From: Candidatus Uhrbacteria bacterium
GTDB lineage: Bacteria; Patescibacteriota; Patescibacteriia; UBA9934; GWF2-40-263
Assembly (NCBI GenBank): GCA_016205995.1
Contig: JACQSJ010000023.1
Location: 1 to 22,976, forward strand
Direction of reading: 5' to 3'
DNA length: 22,976 nucleotides
Of this stretch, positions 13,708 through 21,333 are shown in pieces (positions within the stretch are counted from its first letter, which is position 1; each line of letters starts with the position of its first letter). Position numbers and translations under genes: made by a program. Below the pieces are notes generated by a model. The model searched no databases. It saw nothing but the letters and a program-made list of their open reading frames with translations, and was not told the origin of the DNA.

Positions 13708-15717
13708 CTAAAAATCAGCGTCGTAATAAAACCGGAACAATAGCTCCATCTTATGCGTTTGGGCGTCTGTGGCAAGGTATGATTCGACCAATGGCTGCAA
13801 CGTAGGGTCAACATCAAGGATGTGCTTTGCCACCTCTTGCTCCTGTGCGGAATCATCCAAGAATTTTGTGGTGATAAGGGAGCGCATCAACGAACCTCGC
13901 GCGAGTGGACCAACCTCGAGTGCCTTATTGGCGGTTTCCGTCGCCTGCTCGAGGTTCCCCTCGTCTAACAGGAGAGAGACGCGGGCCCAGTACGGGAGCG
14001 GGTTGCGAGGAAAGCGGTCAATGGCGAGTTGGGCGAGCTCATGAGCCTTGTTGAGTTTTGTTGGATCGAGAGTTCTCCCCCAGACTTGATAGAGGAACAC
14101 CAGATCCAGGTAGCCACGCAAAAACTCAGGCGAGTGGTCGATGGAGTCCAGAAGCCCCTGCTGGGCAAGGACAAGCTCCTCGAGCAGAATCAACGAAAAC
14201 TGTTCTCGATGTTCCGGCGACAAATCTAGAATGACCGTCGCGGTCTGCGCTGCCAGAGCGGAGCGGCGCAGGTCAATCCCGTGAGGTGAGCGCATCACAG
14301 CCGTTTCGTAGGGTGCAAGATGCTCGCGCAGGGTTGTTGCGTCAAACACGGCTTTTGTCGCCAGACTGCTGCGTGCCGGGAGGAGGGTGACGAAGTAGAA
14401 CAAGACACTTGTTGTCATGAGAAGAACCACGAAAGCAGACATACCTTGCGGGGACACGCGAGACGCACTCGGTATCGACCGTTCCTCTTGTCGTGTGTGG
14501 ATGTATCCCAAAACCGCAAACCAGCTCAGATAACTTGTGAGCGTATCAAAAACCATCAGGCTTTGAACGAAGTTGGCGGCAAGGAGTGCAACCAACAGGC
14601 TCGCCTCAGTCGTGGAGAGACGTTTCCCACCAACCGCCTGGCGAATCCCCCATAAGGCCGCCAAAAGAATCGACACATACGCCAAAAGCCCAAGAACCCC
14701 GGTCTCGGCAAGAACGTCGAGGATCTTGTTGTGCGCCCGATCGAACCAGATTTCCCCACCGCTTGCTTGGGAACCTAGCTCTGGACGGTAGTACGTTTGG
14801 AACATGCTCGAAAAATTCTCCGGCCCCCACCCCAACAGCGGTCTATCTTGAAACCCCTCCCAGGCAATTTCCCACAAAATGAACCTCGTATTGCCCGATC
14901 GCTCCACGACAAATTGACGCACGGGACTCTGGGGGAAAAACAATGAAACGGCCACATACGACGCGATCAAGAAGAGCCCGACAAGAAGGCACAAGCCAGC
15001 AGCCCTCTGGACGCGAGATCTGTTGCGAAACAACAGAACGAGCCCGAGAAAAAGAACCGCTCCGCCTTCAAGCGCCAACACAGCGGCCTGTGCCTCTGTC
15101 ATCAGCAATGCCAACACCAAGAAGGCAACAATGGCATACATCCAGTATTTCCTTGAACGAGTCTGTGCGTGGAGTGCAAGGATGGCGGCAAAGAAAATGT
15201 GAAAGATCAGGTAGGTTCCGTAGAACGATGAGTTCCCTATTGTCGACCCCCCGTGAGTCATCGCGTACCAAGGAACGCTCTCCCTCATCAGGGAGGTGTA
15301 AAAGAAAACGGCCGTCACGGCGACGGCGACCAGGACGGACACAAAGAATAATCGGTGCCAATCTTGTTTGGTTCGCAAAACTGACACCATCGCGAGGAAC
15401 ACTACGGCTAGGTGCAGCAAAACAATCGTATTCACCTCTCGCTCCGGGCTCCCCCAAAAGCTCACAAGCGGATTAACCCCAAACACCGAAGCGAGCGTGA
15501 CCACAAGCGCGTACACGAGCACTGACATCAACACCCATGAGCCCTTCGGCCGCCACCCTTTGTGTGCAAGCCAGAGCCAGACCAACCCAACGAGCAACAC
15601 TTGAGAAGCCGCAAGAACGAAAACCATTTTTGAGCTAACGAGAAAGTAGTAAAAACTCGGCCAAAAAACCAAGGGAGTGAGCATCAGGACATAGAGGACT
15701 CCGCGGACGAGTGGCAT
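13708..15717 (-). CDS. O-antigen ligase/polymerase-like membrane protein with C-terminal TPR repeats (copy 1 of 3)
   Basis: A 669-aa protein, first gene of the minus-strand glycan operon. Hydrophobic helices run from the N-terminus to about residue 450. Signatures are GGSTIGNS (156-163), GWGPENF (296-302) and WFDRAHN (324-330). The cysteine pair of the other two copies is absent; the equivalent loop reads RPELGSQASGG (311-321). The C-terminal ~120 residues are TPR-like (YLDLVFLYQVWGR; FPRNPLPYWARVSLLLDEGN). The start is supported by GGAG 7 bases upstream of the ATG. Likely role: transfer or polymerisation of lipid-linked glycan at the outer face of the membrane. Which of the three acts as ligase or polymerase cannot be decided here. 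Confidence 0.91.
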   Translation of the reverse strand: MPLVRGVLYVLMLTPLVFWPSFYYFLVSSKMVFVLAASQVLLVGLVWLWLAHKGWRPKGSWVLMSVLVYALVVTLASVFGVNPLVSFWGSPEREVNTIVLLHLAVVFLAMVSVLRTKQDWHRLFFVSVLVAVAVTAVFFYTSLMRESVPWYAMTHGGSTIGNSSFYGTYLIFHIFFAAILALHAQTRSRKYWMYAIVAFLVLALLMTEAQAAVLALEGGAVLFLGLVLLFRNRSRVQRAAGLCLLVGLFLIASYVAVSLFFPQSPVRQFVVERSGNTRFILWEIAWEGFQDRPLLGWGPENFSSMFQTYYRPELGSQASGGEIWFDRAHNKILDVLAETGVLGLLAYVSILLAALWGIRQAVGGKRLSTTEASLLVALLAANFVQSLMVFDTLTSYLSWFAVLGYIHTRQEERSIPSASRVSPQGMSAFVVLLMTTSVLFYFVTLLPARSSLATKAVFDATTLREHLAPYETAVMRSPHGIDLRRSALAAQTATVILDLSPEHREQFSLILLEELVLAQQGLLDSIDHSPEFLRGYLDLVFLYQVWGRTLDPTKLNKAHELAQLAIDRFPRNPLPYWARVSLLLDEGNLEQATETANKALEVGPLARGSLMRSLITTKFLDDSAQEQEVAKHILDVDPTLQPLVESYLATDAQTHKMELLFRFYYDADF

Positions 15718-15768
15718 AGAATGGCTCCATTTTCTCTTTTTTTACGAAAGATGTAAACTTTCCCGCGT
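15718..15768. promoter_or_regulatory. Divergent intergenic spacer between the two glycan operons
   Basis: This 51-base gap must contain the start signals of both operons. On the minus strand TTTACA (15757-15752), a 17-base spacer and GAAAAT (15734-15729) make a plausible sigma-70 promoter for the ligase-like genes, but it would leave only a very short leader. On the plus strand TGTAAACT (15753-15760) includes a -10-like TAAACT that ends 9 bases before the ATG at 15769, so the epimerase message may be almost leaderless. Both assignments are weak; the divergent layout itself is certain. Confidence 0.4.
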
Positions 15769-16734
15769 ATGGAAAAACCTCGAACGATTCTCGTGACTGG
15801 AGGGGCTGGATTTATTGGGTCGCACGTGGCGCGCCGTTTGGGAGAACTGGGACATACCGTCATCATTGTCGATAACCTCAACGACTACTACGACCCAACA
15901 CTAAAACAGGCGCGACTCGATACTCTCCTGGCCGACACTCCTCACATCTTCTACCAGGTCGACATCGCCGACGAGGCCACGATGCGAAACGTGTTCGAGT
16001 CACACAAGATCGACCAAATCTGCCACCAGGCCGCGCAGGCGGGCGTGCGTTACGCCGCGCAGGCGCCGCTGGTGTACGAGCACAGCAACATGCGCGGCAC
16101 CCTCGTCTTGCTCGAGCTCGCGCGCGAGTTCGTGGTCGAGAACATCGTCATGGCCTCAAGCTCGTCGGTGTATGGCGATGCCGCGCACTATCCTGTCAAA
16201 GAAACGGACATCACCGACCAGCCGATCTCGCTGTACGCCGCCACTAAGCGCGCGACCGAGCTGATGGCGCACAGCTATCACCATCTCTACAACCTCCCCA
16301 TCACCTGCCTGCGTTACTTTACGGTGTATGGCCCCTGGGGCCGCCCGGACATGGCGTTTTTTTCTTTTACGAAGGCGGCGTTGGAGGGAAAACCGATCGA
16401 CGTATTCGGCCAAGGGAAGCTGTCGAGAGACTTCACCTATATCGACGACATCGTTGAAGGGATCGTCCGCGCGCTTGAGGTGAGGCCCCCATGGGCGATT
16501 CTCAACCTCGGACGCGGGAAAGCCGAACCACTTATGTCCATGATCGAGTGCGTTGAGCGAGCCGCGGGCAAGACACTCACGAAAAACTTCGTCGACATGC
16601 AACCGGGAGACGTCCGCGAGACATGGGCGGATATTTCGCAAGCACGCAAGCTTCTCGGGTGGGAACCAAAAGTCAATCTCGATGAGGGCATCCCAAAATT
16701 CGTTGAATGGTACCGAGAGTGCTATGGAATCTAG
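15769..16734 (+). CDS. NAD-dependent UDP-sugar epimerase, UDP-glucuronate 4-epimerase-like
   Basis: A 321-aa extended short-chain dehydrogenase. The Rossmann motif TGGAGFIG lies at 10-17, followed by DNLNDYYDP (35-43), which is typical of UDP-glucuronate 4-epimerases. The catalytic set is Ser at 130-132 (ASSSSVYG), Tyr156 and Lys160 (YAATK). RYFTVYGPWGRPDMA (182-196) and RDFTYIDDIV (220-229) also fit that subfamily. It would interconvert UDP-glucuronate and UDP-galacturonate, supplying an acidic sugar for the glycan; a related UDP-hexose substrate cannot be excluded. It is first in the plus-strand operon. The next gene starts 11 bases before this one ends. Confidence 0.88.
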   Translation: MEKPRTILVTGGAGFIGSHVARRLGELGHTVIIVDNLNDYYDPTLKQARLDTLLADTPHIFYQVDIADEATMRNVFESHKIDQICHQAAQAGVRYAAQAPLVYEHSNMRGTLVLLELAREFVVENIVMASSSSVYGDAAHYPVKETDITDQPISLYAATKRATELMAHSYHHLYNLPITCLRYFTVYGPWGRPDMAFFSFTKAALEGKPIDVFGQGKLSRDFTYIDDIVEGIVRALEVRPPWAILNLGRGKAEPLMSMIECVERAAGKTLTKNFVDMQPGDVRETWADISQARKLLGWEPKVNLDEGIPKFVEWYRECYGI

Positions 16735-17854
16735 CCGTGATAAGCTTGTCGCGGTCTTCTTCACGCATGGCGTTTCTCTCGAGCTTTGGGAGAAGCGCGG
16801 CATGTTCTCGCGTGAAGTGCAGTTCTATAAAGCGCTGGCGGACAAGCTCGGCGTCGTGCATCTGTTCACCTACGGCCGCGACGATGCTCGATACCAAAAA
16901 CGACTCGGCGAGCGACTCGTGGTGCATCCCAAACGACTCCCGCTTCCCGATCTTCTGTACGGCTTGCTCCTGCCGTTTTTGTCCTGGCGACTTCTCCGTC
17001 GCGTCAATGCCATTCGTATCCACCAAACGGCCGGAGCAATCCCCGCCGTGCTCGCACATTGGCTCACGTGCAAACCGCTCATCGTGCGCGGAGGATTCCA
17101 GTGGTATTCGTTTGCGAAGCGGCAAGGATCCTCAAAGCTCAAGCTGTCGATCATCTCACTCATCGAGCGCCTTGCCTACCGCTGTGCTCACGCGATCATC
17201 CACACCACGCAAGCGGATGCGAACTTCGTCGCCGCGCGCTATGGAGTCGCCGCGCGTAAACTCCACGCCATCCCCAACTGGGTCGATACGGATTTGTTTC
17301 GCCCGTATCCGGAATGTCATCCGTCCGCTTCCAAACATGAAGCGCTCCCGCGAATCTGTTTCGTGGGACGCCTGGAAGAACAAAAAAATCTCTTTGCGCT
17401 CATAGAGGCGATGCGCGGACTGCGTGCACAGCTACATGTCTACGGCGACGGCCCGTCGCGCGAGCCGTTGCGCGAGCACGCCCGCGCCATGGACGTGAGC
17501 GTGGTTTTCCACGGCGTGGTCGCCAACGACCGTCTGGCGCGCTGCCTGTGTGCGTGCGACATCTTTGTCCTGCCGTCGTTGTACGAAGGGAACCCGAAGG
17601 TTTTGCTCGAAGCCATGGCGTGCGGTTTGCCGGTGATCGGGACAAACGTCGAGGGGATCGCGTCGGTAATCGAAGACAGCAAGACCGGGATCTTATGTGA
17701 GACACGTCCCGAGTCCATCCACCAAGCGATCACAGACCTTCTTGCTGACCCAGTCCGCCGAGCCAGACTAGGGGCTGCCGCGCGTGAATTCATTGTTGGC
17801 TACGCCTCACTTGAACGAGCCCTACAAACAGAAGTTCCTCTCTACGACCTATGA
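16724..17854 (+). CDS. Glycosyltransferase, GT4 family (GT-B fold)
   Basis: A 376-aa cytoplasmic or membrane-associated glycosyltransferase. The C-terminal donor-binding half shows GRLEEQKN (215-222; the usual Arg and Lys), HVYGDGP (238-244), HGVV (263-266) and the EX7E pair Glu288/Glu296 in YEGNPKVLLEAMACGLPVIGT. The N-terminal acceptor half is variable (VRGGFQWYSFAK, 121-132). I chose ATG 16724 because the frame upstream is buried in the epimerase gene, GAG precedes the ATG, and MESSRDKLVAVFF begins at a natural beta-strand start. It overlaps the epimerase by 11 bases and the next gene by 4. Sugar and linkage unknown. Confidence 0.9.
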   Translation: MESSRDKLVAVFFTHGVSLELWEKRGMFSREVQFYKALADKLGVVHLFTYGRDDARYQKRLGERLVVHPKRLPLPDLLYGLLLPFLSWRLLRRVNAIRIHQTAGAIPAVLAHWLTCKPLIVRGGFQWYSFAKRQGSSKLKLSIISLIERLAYRCAHAIIHTTQADANFVAARYGVAARKLHAIPNWVDTDLFRPYPECHPSASKHEALPRICFVGRLEEQKNLFALIEAMRGLRAQLHVYGDGPSREPLREHARAMDVSVVFHGVVANDRLARCLCACDIFVLPSLYEGNPKVLLEAMACGLPVIGTNVEGIASVIEDSKTGILCETRPESIHQAITDLLADPVRRARLGAAAREFIVGYASLERALQTEVPLYDL

Positions 17855-18657
17855 TCGCCTACGACCCGCTCAACAAGCGACTCGCCCTATTCCAACAACA
17901 GGCAACGCCTGACTTTTGGGATGAACAGTGGAACAAAGAGGATCTCAAAAAAAACATTTCCTCTGGGAAGACCCACCACTTCATCAAACATTTCACCCAG
18001 TCGTACATCGCTCCTGGTGGTCGGATTCTCGAAGGAGGCTGCGGAACAGGACAAGTCGTCTATGCTATGTCTTCCTGGGGTTACGATGCACAGGGAATCG
18101 ACTACGCACAGAAGTCTGTTGCGACCACACGCGCCCTGATCCCCTCCTTGCAGATTTCCGTCCAAGACGTTCGAGCGACGACCTTTCCAGACGCCTTCTT
18201 TGATGGGTACTGGTCCTTGGGCGTCATCGAACACTTTTGGGAGGGCTTCGCTCCGATCACGAATGAGGCGCATCGTGTCTTGAAGCCGGATGGCATACTC
18301 TTTCTCACCTTCCCCTGGATGTCGCCCTTGCGCCGGATGAAGGCAAAACTCGGACGCTATCCACGCCTTGAGCCCCACACCGACTTCTCAAACTTTTACG
18401 AGTTCATGCTAGACAAGGGCCGCGTCGTGCACGAACTGGAAGCTCAAGGATTTGCCTGTGTAGAGACCTACCCCTACGATGCCCTTAAGAGTCTCAAGGA
18501 CGAACTACCCTTACTGCGGCCTCTGCTTCAAAAACTCTATACAAGCAAGTCACCCTTCGCGCGAGCCACACGCCTTGTCCTCACGGTTCTTTTCGCCCGA
18601 CTTTGCGGCCACATGATCCTCCTCGTATGCAAAAAATCCTCGTCCACCTCACGTTGA
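17851..18657 (+). CDS. SAM-dependent methyltransferase (class I)
   Basis: A 268-aa protein. SAM-binding motif I is ILEGGCGTGQ (59-68), followed by acidic Asp84 (GIDYAQKS) and Asp106 (VQDVRATTFP). The later motif is GVIEHFWEGF (124-133), then HRVLKPDGILFLTFPW (141-156), typical of the Methyltransf_11/25 group. The C-terminus has a hydrophobic stretch (~240-260) that could associate with the membrane. Its start overlaps the preceding stop as ATGA. In this context it may methylate a sugar or a lipid-linked intermediate, but the substrate cannot be read from sequence. Confidence 0.88.
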   Translation: MIAYDPLNKRLALFQQQATPDFWDEQWNKEDLKKNISSGKTHHFIKHFTQSYIAPGGRILEGGCGTGQVVYAMSSWGYDAQGIDYAQKSVATTRALIPSLQISVQDVRATTFPDAFFDGYWSLGVIEHFWEGFAPITNEAHRVLKPDGILFLTFPWMSPLRRMKAKLGRYPRLEPHTDFSNFYEFMLDKGRVVHELEAQGFACVETYPYDALKSLKDELPLLRPLLQKLYTSKSPFARATRLVLTVLFARLCGHMILLVCKKSSSTSR

Positions 18658-19265
18658 GGCTCCACAATTTCAGCTACAAACTCGCCAGCCGACTTGCTAT
18701 CCAAGCCGAAGGCGGTTTGCATCCCAAGCATAGGTTGATGAATTACCACCAGTTTTTTCTCGACCACGTCACATCAAGTGACCGCGTGCTCGACATCGGC
18801 TGTGGCAATGGTGCACTCGCCTATGACCTCGCGGGTAAGGCGGCTCGCGTGACGGGGATTGATCTGCGCGAGAAAAATCGCACGGCATGGACGGGTCGAT
18901 TCTCCCGCCCGAATCTCACCTATCAGGTTGCCGACGCGACGACCTTCTCGCCAGAGGAACGGTTCGACGTCGTCGTGCTCTCCAATGTCCTCGAGCATAT
19001 AGAACATCGTCCTGCGTTCCTTGAATCGATCAAACGCCTCGCTCCCCTGTTTCTCATCCGTGTGCCCATGATCGATCGTGACTGGATCACGCTCTACAAA
19101 AAAGGTCTCGGCATTGAGTATCGACTCGACACGACCCACTTCACGGAATACACCCTCGACCAGTTCCGCTACGAGCTTGAACACGCTGGCCTCGCCATCC
19201 AGACTTACTCTGTCCAGTTTGGCGAAATCTGGGCAGTTGTTCGTCTAGATTCTTCCAACGTATGA
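18627..19265 (+). CDS. SAM-dependent methyltransferase (class I), second copy
   Basis: A 212-aa protein starting from ATG 18627 (MQKILVHLTL). An in-frame TTG at 18603 would add eight residues (LRPHDPPR) that look like read-out of the overlapping gene, so I prefer the ATG. Motif I is VLDIGCGNG (54-62), with acidic Asp79 (GIDLREKN), VADATTF (101-107) and NVLEHI (120-125). It overlaps the upstream methyltransferase by 31 bases and the downstream glycosyltransferase by 4. The two methyltransferases are clearly different in sequence, so they probably have different substrates. Confidence 0.87.
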   Translation: MQKILVHLTLRLHNFSYKLASRLAIQAEGGLHPKHRLMNYHQFFLDHVTSSDRVLDIGCGNGALAYDLAGKAARVTGIDLREKNRTAWTGRFSRPNLTYQVADATTFSPEERFDVVVLSNVLEHIEHRPAFLESIKRLAPLFLIRVPMIDRDWITLYKKGLGIEYRLDTTHFTEYTLDQFRYELEHAGLAIQTYSVQFGEIWAVVRLDSSNV

Positions 19266-20320
19266 GCACCATCACAGACAAACTCTGGCGTACGGGATCA
19301 AACTGGATACGGAGTCTCCCTAACCTGCTTCGACCACAGCAGATTCAAATCGTCACGGACGGTCATGATTGGGTCATCACCGAAGTTGCCAAGTCTCTTG
19401 CCAAGTCGTTGTTAGAAAAGAATCTGACGCGGGTTCATGTGAGCCCGTTTTTTCATTTTCTCTCTGACAAGGTCATTCACTTCAATTCCGTCCCGGCCCC
19501 GAAAAGATTCAACCGCAACAAGGTGATTCAAACCTGGTACCACGTAAACCAAAACGATCCCCGTCTCAAAGAAATGGGACGCGTTGCTTCGCGCATTGAC
19601 CTTCTCCACACAACCGCTCAGACGACCAAAGCGATGTTGATGCAGCACGGCTTCCCCGAAGAAAAAATTCGGGTGATCCCCATGGGCATCGATCTCACCC
19701 TGTTTACCTCCGCCCCGTCACCGGATCGAAAACGGATCCGCGCAGAGCTTGGGATTCCAAAGAGTGCTTTCGTGATCGGTTCGTTCCAAAAAGACGGAGA
19801 CGGTTGGGGAGCGGGCATGAACCCGAAATGGATCAAGGGACCAGATGTGTTCTGCGACGTGGTAGAGCGTGTCGCCAAAGAGCTCCCCGTGCACGTGCTT
19901 CTGAGTGGCCCCTCTCGGGGGTATGTGAAAGATCGTCTCACGCGCGCCAACATCCCGTTCACGCATCAGTTCTTGAACGCCTACGCAGATGTAAACACAC
20001 TCTATCAAACGCTTGATGCCTACCTCATCGCATCAAGAACAGAAGGCGTTCCGATGGCTCTTTTAGAGGCGTGGGCAACCGGTACTCCACTCGTGAGTAC
20101 ACGTGTGGGCATGGTTACGGATGTGGCAGTTGATGGGGAAAACGCGCTGCTTGCCGATATTGAAGATCGTGATAAGCTGACGGCACATCTCCTGCGTTTA
20201 CAGAGTGATTCCGCCCTACGTTCGCAACTCATTTCACAGGGAATCGCGCAGGCACAGAATCATCGTTGGGAGACACTGATCAATCGGTACTGGGAGGAAT
20301 TGTACAAACCCCTTTTATGA
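19262..20320 (+). CDS. Glycosyltransferase, GT4 family
   Basis: A 352-aa GT-B protein. In the C-terminal half GSFQKDG (173-179) and KGPD (192-195) stand where the usual donor-site Gly-Arg and Lys lie; LLSGP (213-217) follows. The EX7E pair is Glu261/Glu269 in SRTEGVPMALLEAWATGTPLVST. HTTAQTTKAM (116-125) and VIPMGIDLTLF (138-148) mark the domain hinge seen in GT4 enzymes. It begins at ATGA with the methyltransferase and ends overlapping the next gene. Donor and acceptor unknown. Confidence 0.88.
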   Translation: MSTITDKLWRTGSNWIRSLPNLLRPQQIQIVTDGHDWVITEVAKSLAKSLLEKNLTRVHVSPFFHFLSDKVIHFNSVPAPKRFNRNKVIQTWYHVNQNDPRLKEMGRVASRIDLLHTTAQTTKAMLMQHGFPEEKIRVIPMGIDLTLFTSAPSPDRKRIRAELGIPKSAFVIGSFQKDGDGWGAGMNPKWIKGPDVFCDVVERVAKELPVHVLLSGPSRGYVKDRLTRANIPFTHQFLNAYADVNTLYQTLDAYLIASRTEGVPMALLEAWATGTPLVSTRVGMVTDVAVDGENALLADIEDRDKLTAHLLRLQSDSALRSQLISQGIAQAQNHRWETLINRYWEELYKPLL

Positions 20321-21333
20321 AAAAAGCGCTCATCACAGGAATCACAGGCCAAGACGGTTTTTTTCTTTCTCGATGGCTATTGGGAGTTGGGTATGACGTC
20401 CATGGTTTCATCCGTCGCAATAGCGCTGCCTCGCTCGGAAATTTACACGCACTCAACCAGGATGAACTCGATCGGCTCACGATCCACTGGGGCGATGTGA
20501 CCGACCACACGATTGTCGACACCGTTGTGCGCGAGGGACAATTTGATGAGGTGTATCACCTGGCCGCGCAAAGTTTTGTCAGTGCAAGTTTCACTAACCC
20601 AAGTCTCACCTACAAAACGAACATCGAAGGGACTCTCAACTTCGTCAACGCGATCAAGGAATACTCCAAGCACACGCGCTTCTACTTTGCAGCGACGTCC
20701 GAGCTATACGGCAAAGTCCAACAAACACCGCAGGATGAACGGACACCCTTTTATCCTCGTAGTCCATATGGCGTGTCTAAACTCGCCGGCTTCTGGACCG
20801 TAAAAAACTATCGCGAGGCGTACCAGCTCTTCATGAGCAATGGCATCTTGTTTAACCACGAGTCCGAACACCGCGGAAAGGAATTCGTAACCAGAAAAAT
20901 TGCGCAAGCCGTCGCCCATCTAGCAAAGGGTGGAACCGAACCCCTCTTGATCGGCAACCTCGAGGCGAAGCGCGACTGGGGATTTGCAGGTGATTACGCG
21001 AAGGGCATGTGGATGATCCTCCAGCATGGATTTGCAGATGACTTTGTCTTAGCCACCGGAGAAAACCACAGTGTCCGGGAGTTTGTCACGGAGGCGTTCA
21101 GGGTCGTCCAAATGGAGATCGTCTGGCAAGGAGAAGGAACACAAGAGATCGGTGTGAATCCCAAAACAGGAAACACGCTTGTCGCCATCGATCCTCAATA
21201 TTTCCGACCGGCTGAAGTCGACACGATCTTAGGGAATTACACCAAAGCCAAAACGCTCCTTGGATGGCACCCATCGGTCACCTTCCCCGAACTGGTCAAA
21301 CGCATGGTGGAAGCGGAGATGGAGCGATCATGA
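20317..21333 (+). CDS. gmd: GDP-mannose 4,6-dehydratase
   Basis: A 338-aa SDR enzyme converting GDP-mannose to GDP-4-keto-6-deoxy-mannose, the branch-point for GDP-fucose, GDP-rhamnose and GDP-perosamine. Evidence: TGITGQDGFFL (7-17), the RR...S pattern at 33-36, YHLAAQSFVSASF (80-92), TSELYG (127-132) with Thr127 and Glu129, Tyr151/Lys155 in YGVSK, NHES...RGKEFVTRKI (180-195) and NLEAKRDWGFAGDY (214-227). All are hallmarks of this family. The ATG at 20317 overlaps the preceding stop. An upstream in-frame TTG at 20266 would bury the start inside the glycosyltransferase gene and is unlikely. No reductase or aminotransferase completing the pathway is in the window. Confidence 0.95.
   Translation: MKKALITGITGQDGFFLSRWLLGVGYDVHGFIRRNSAASLGNLHALNQDELDRLTIHWGDVTDHTIVDTVVREGQFDEVYHLAAQSFVSASFTNPSLTYKTNIEGTLNFVNAIKEYSKHTRFYFAATSELYGKVQQTPQDERTPFYPRSPYGVSKLAGFWTVKNYREAYQLFMSNGILFNHESEHRGKEFVTRKIAQAVAHLAKGGTEPLLIGNLEAKRDWGFAGDYAKGMWMILQHGFADDFVLATGENHSVREFVTEAFRVVQMEIVWQGEGTQEIGVNPKTGNTLVAIDPQYFRPAEVDTILGNYTKAKTLLGWHPSVTFPELVKRMVEAEMERS

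Noticed and set aside
16553..16723. N-terminal extension of the first glycosyltransferase upstream of 16724
   Set aside because: The extra residues are out-of-frame read-out of the epimerase gene and resemble no glycosyltransferase start. ATG 16724 gives a normal-length protein.
21264..21329. N-terminal extension of the third glycosyltransferase upstream of 21330
   Set aside because: It lies inside gmd in another frame. The ATG at 21330 has GGAG at good spacing and the usual ATGA overlap.
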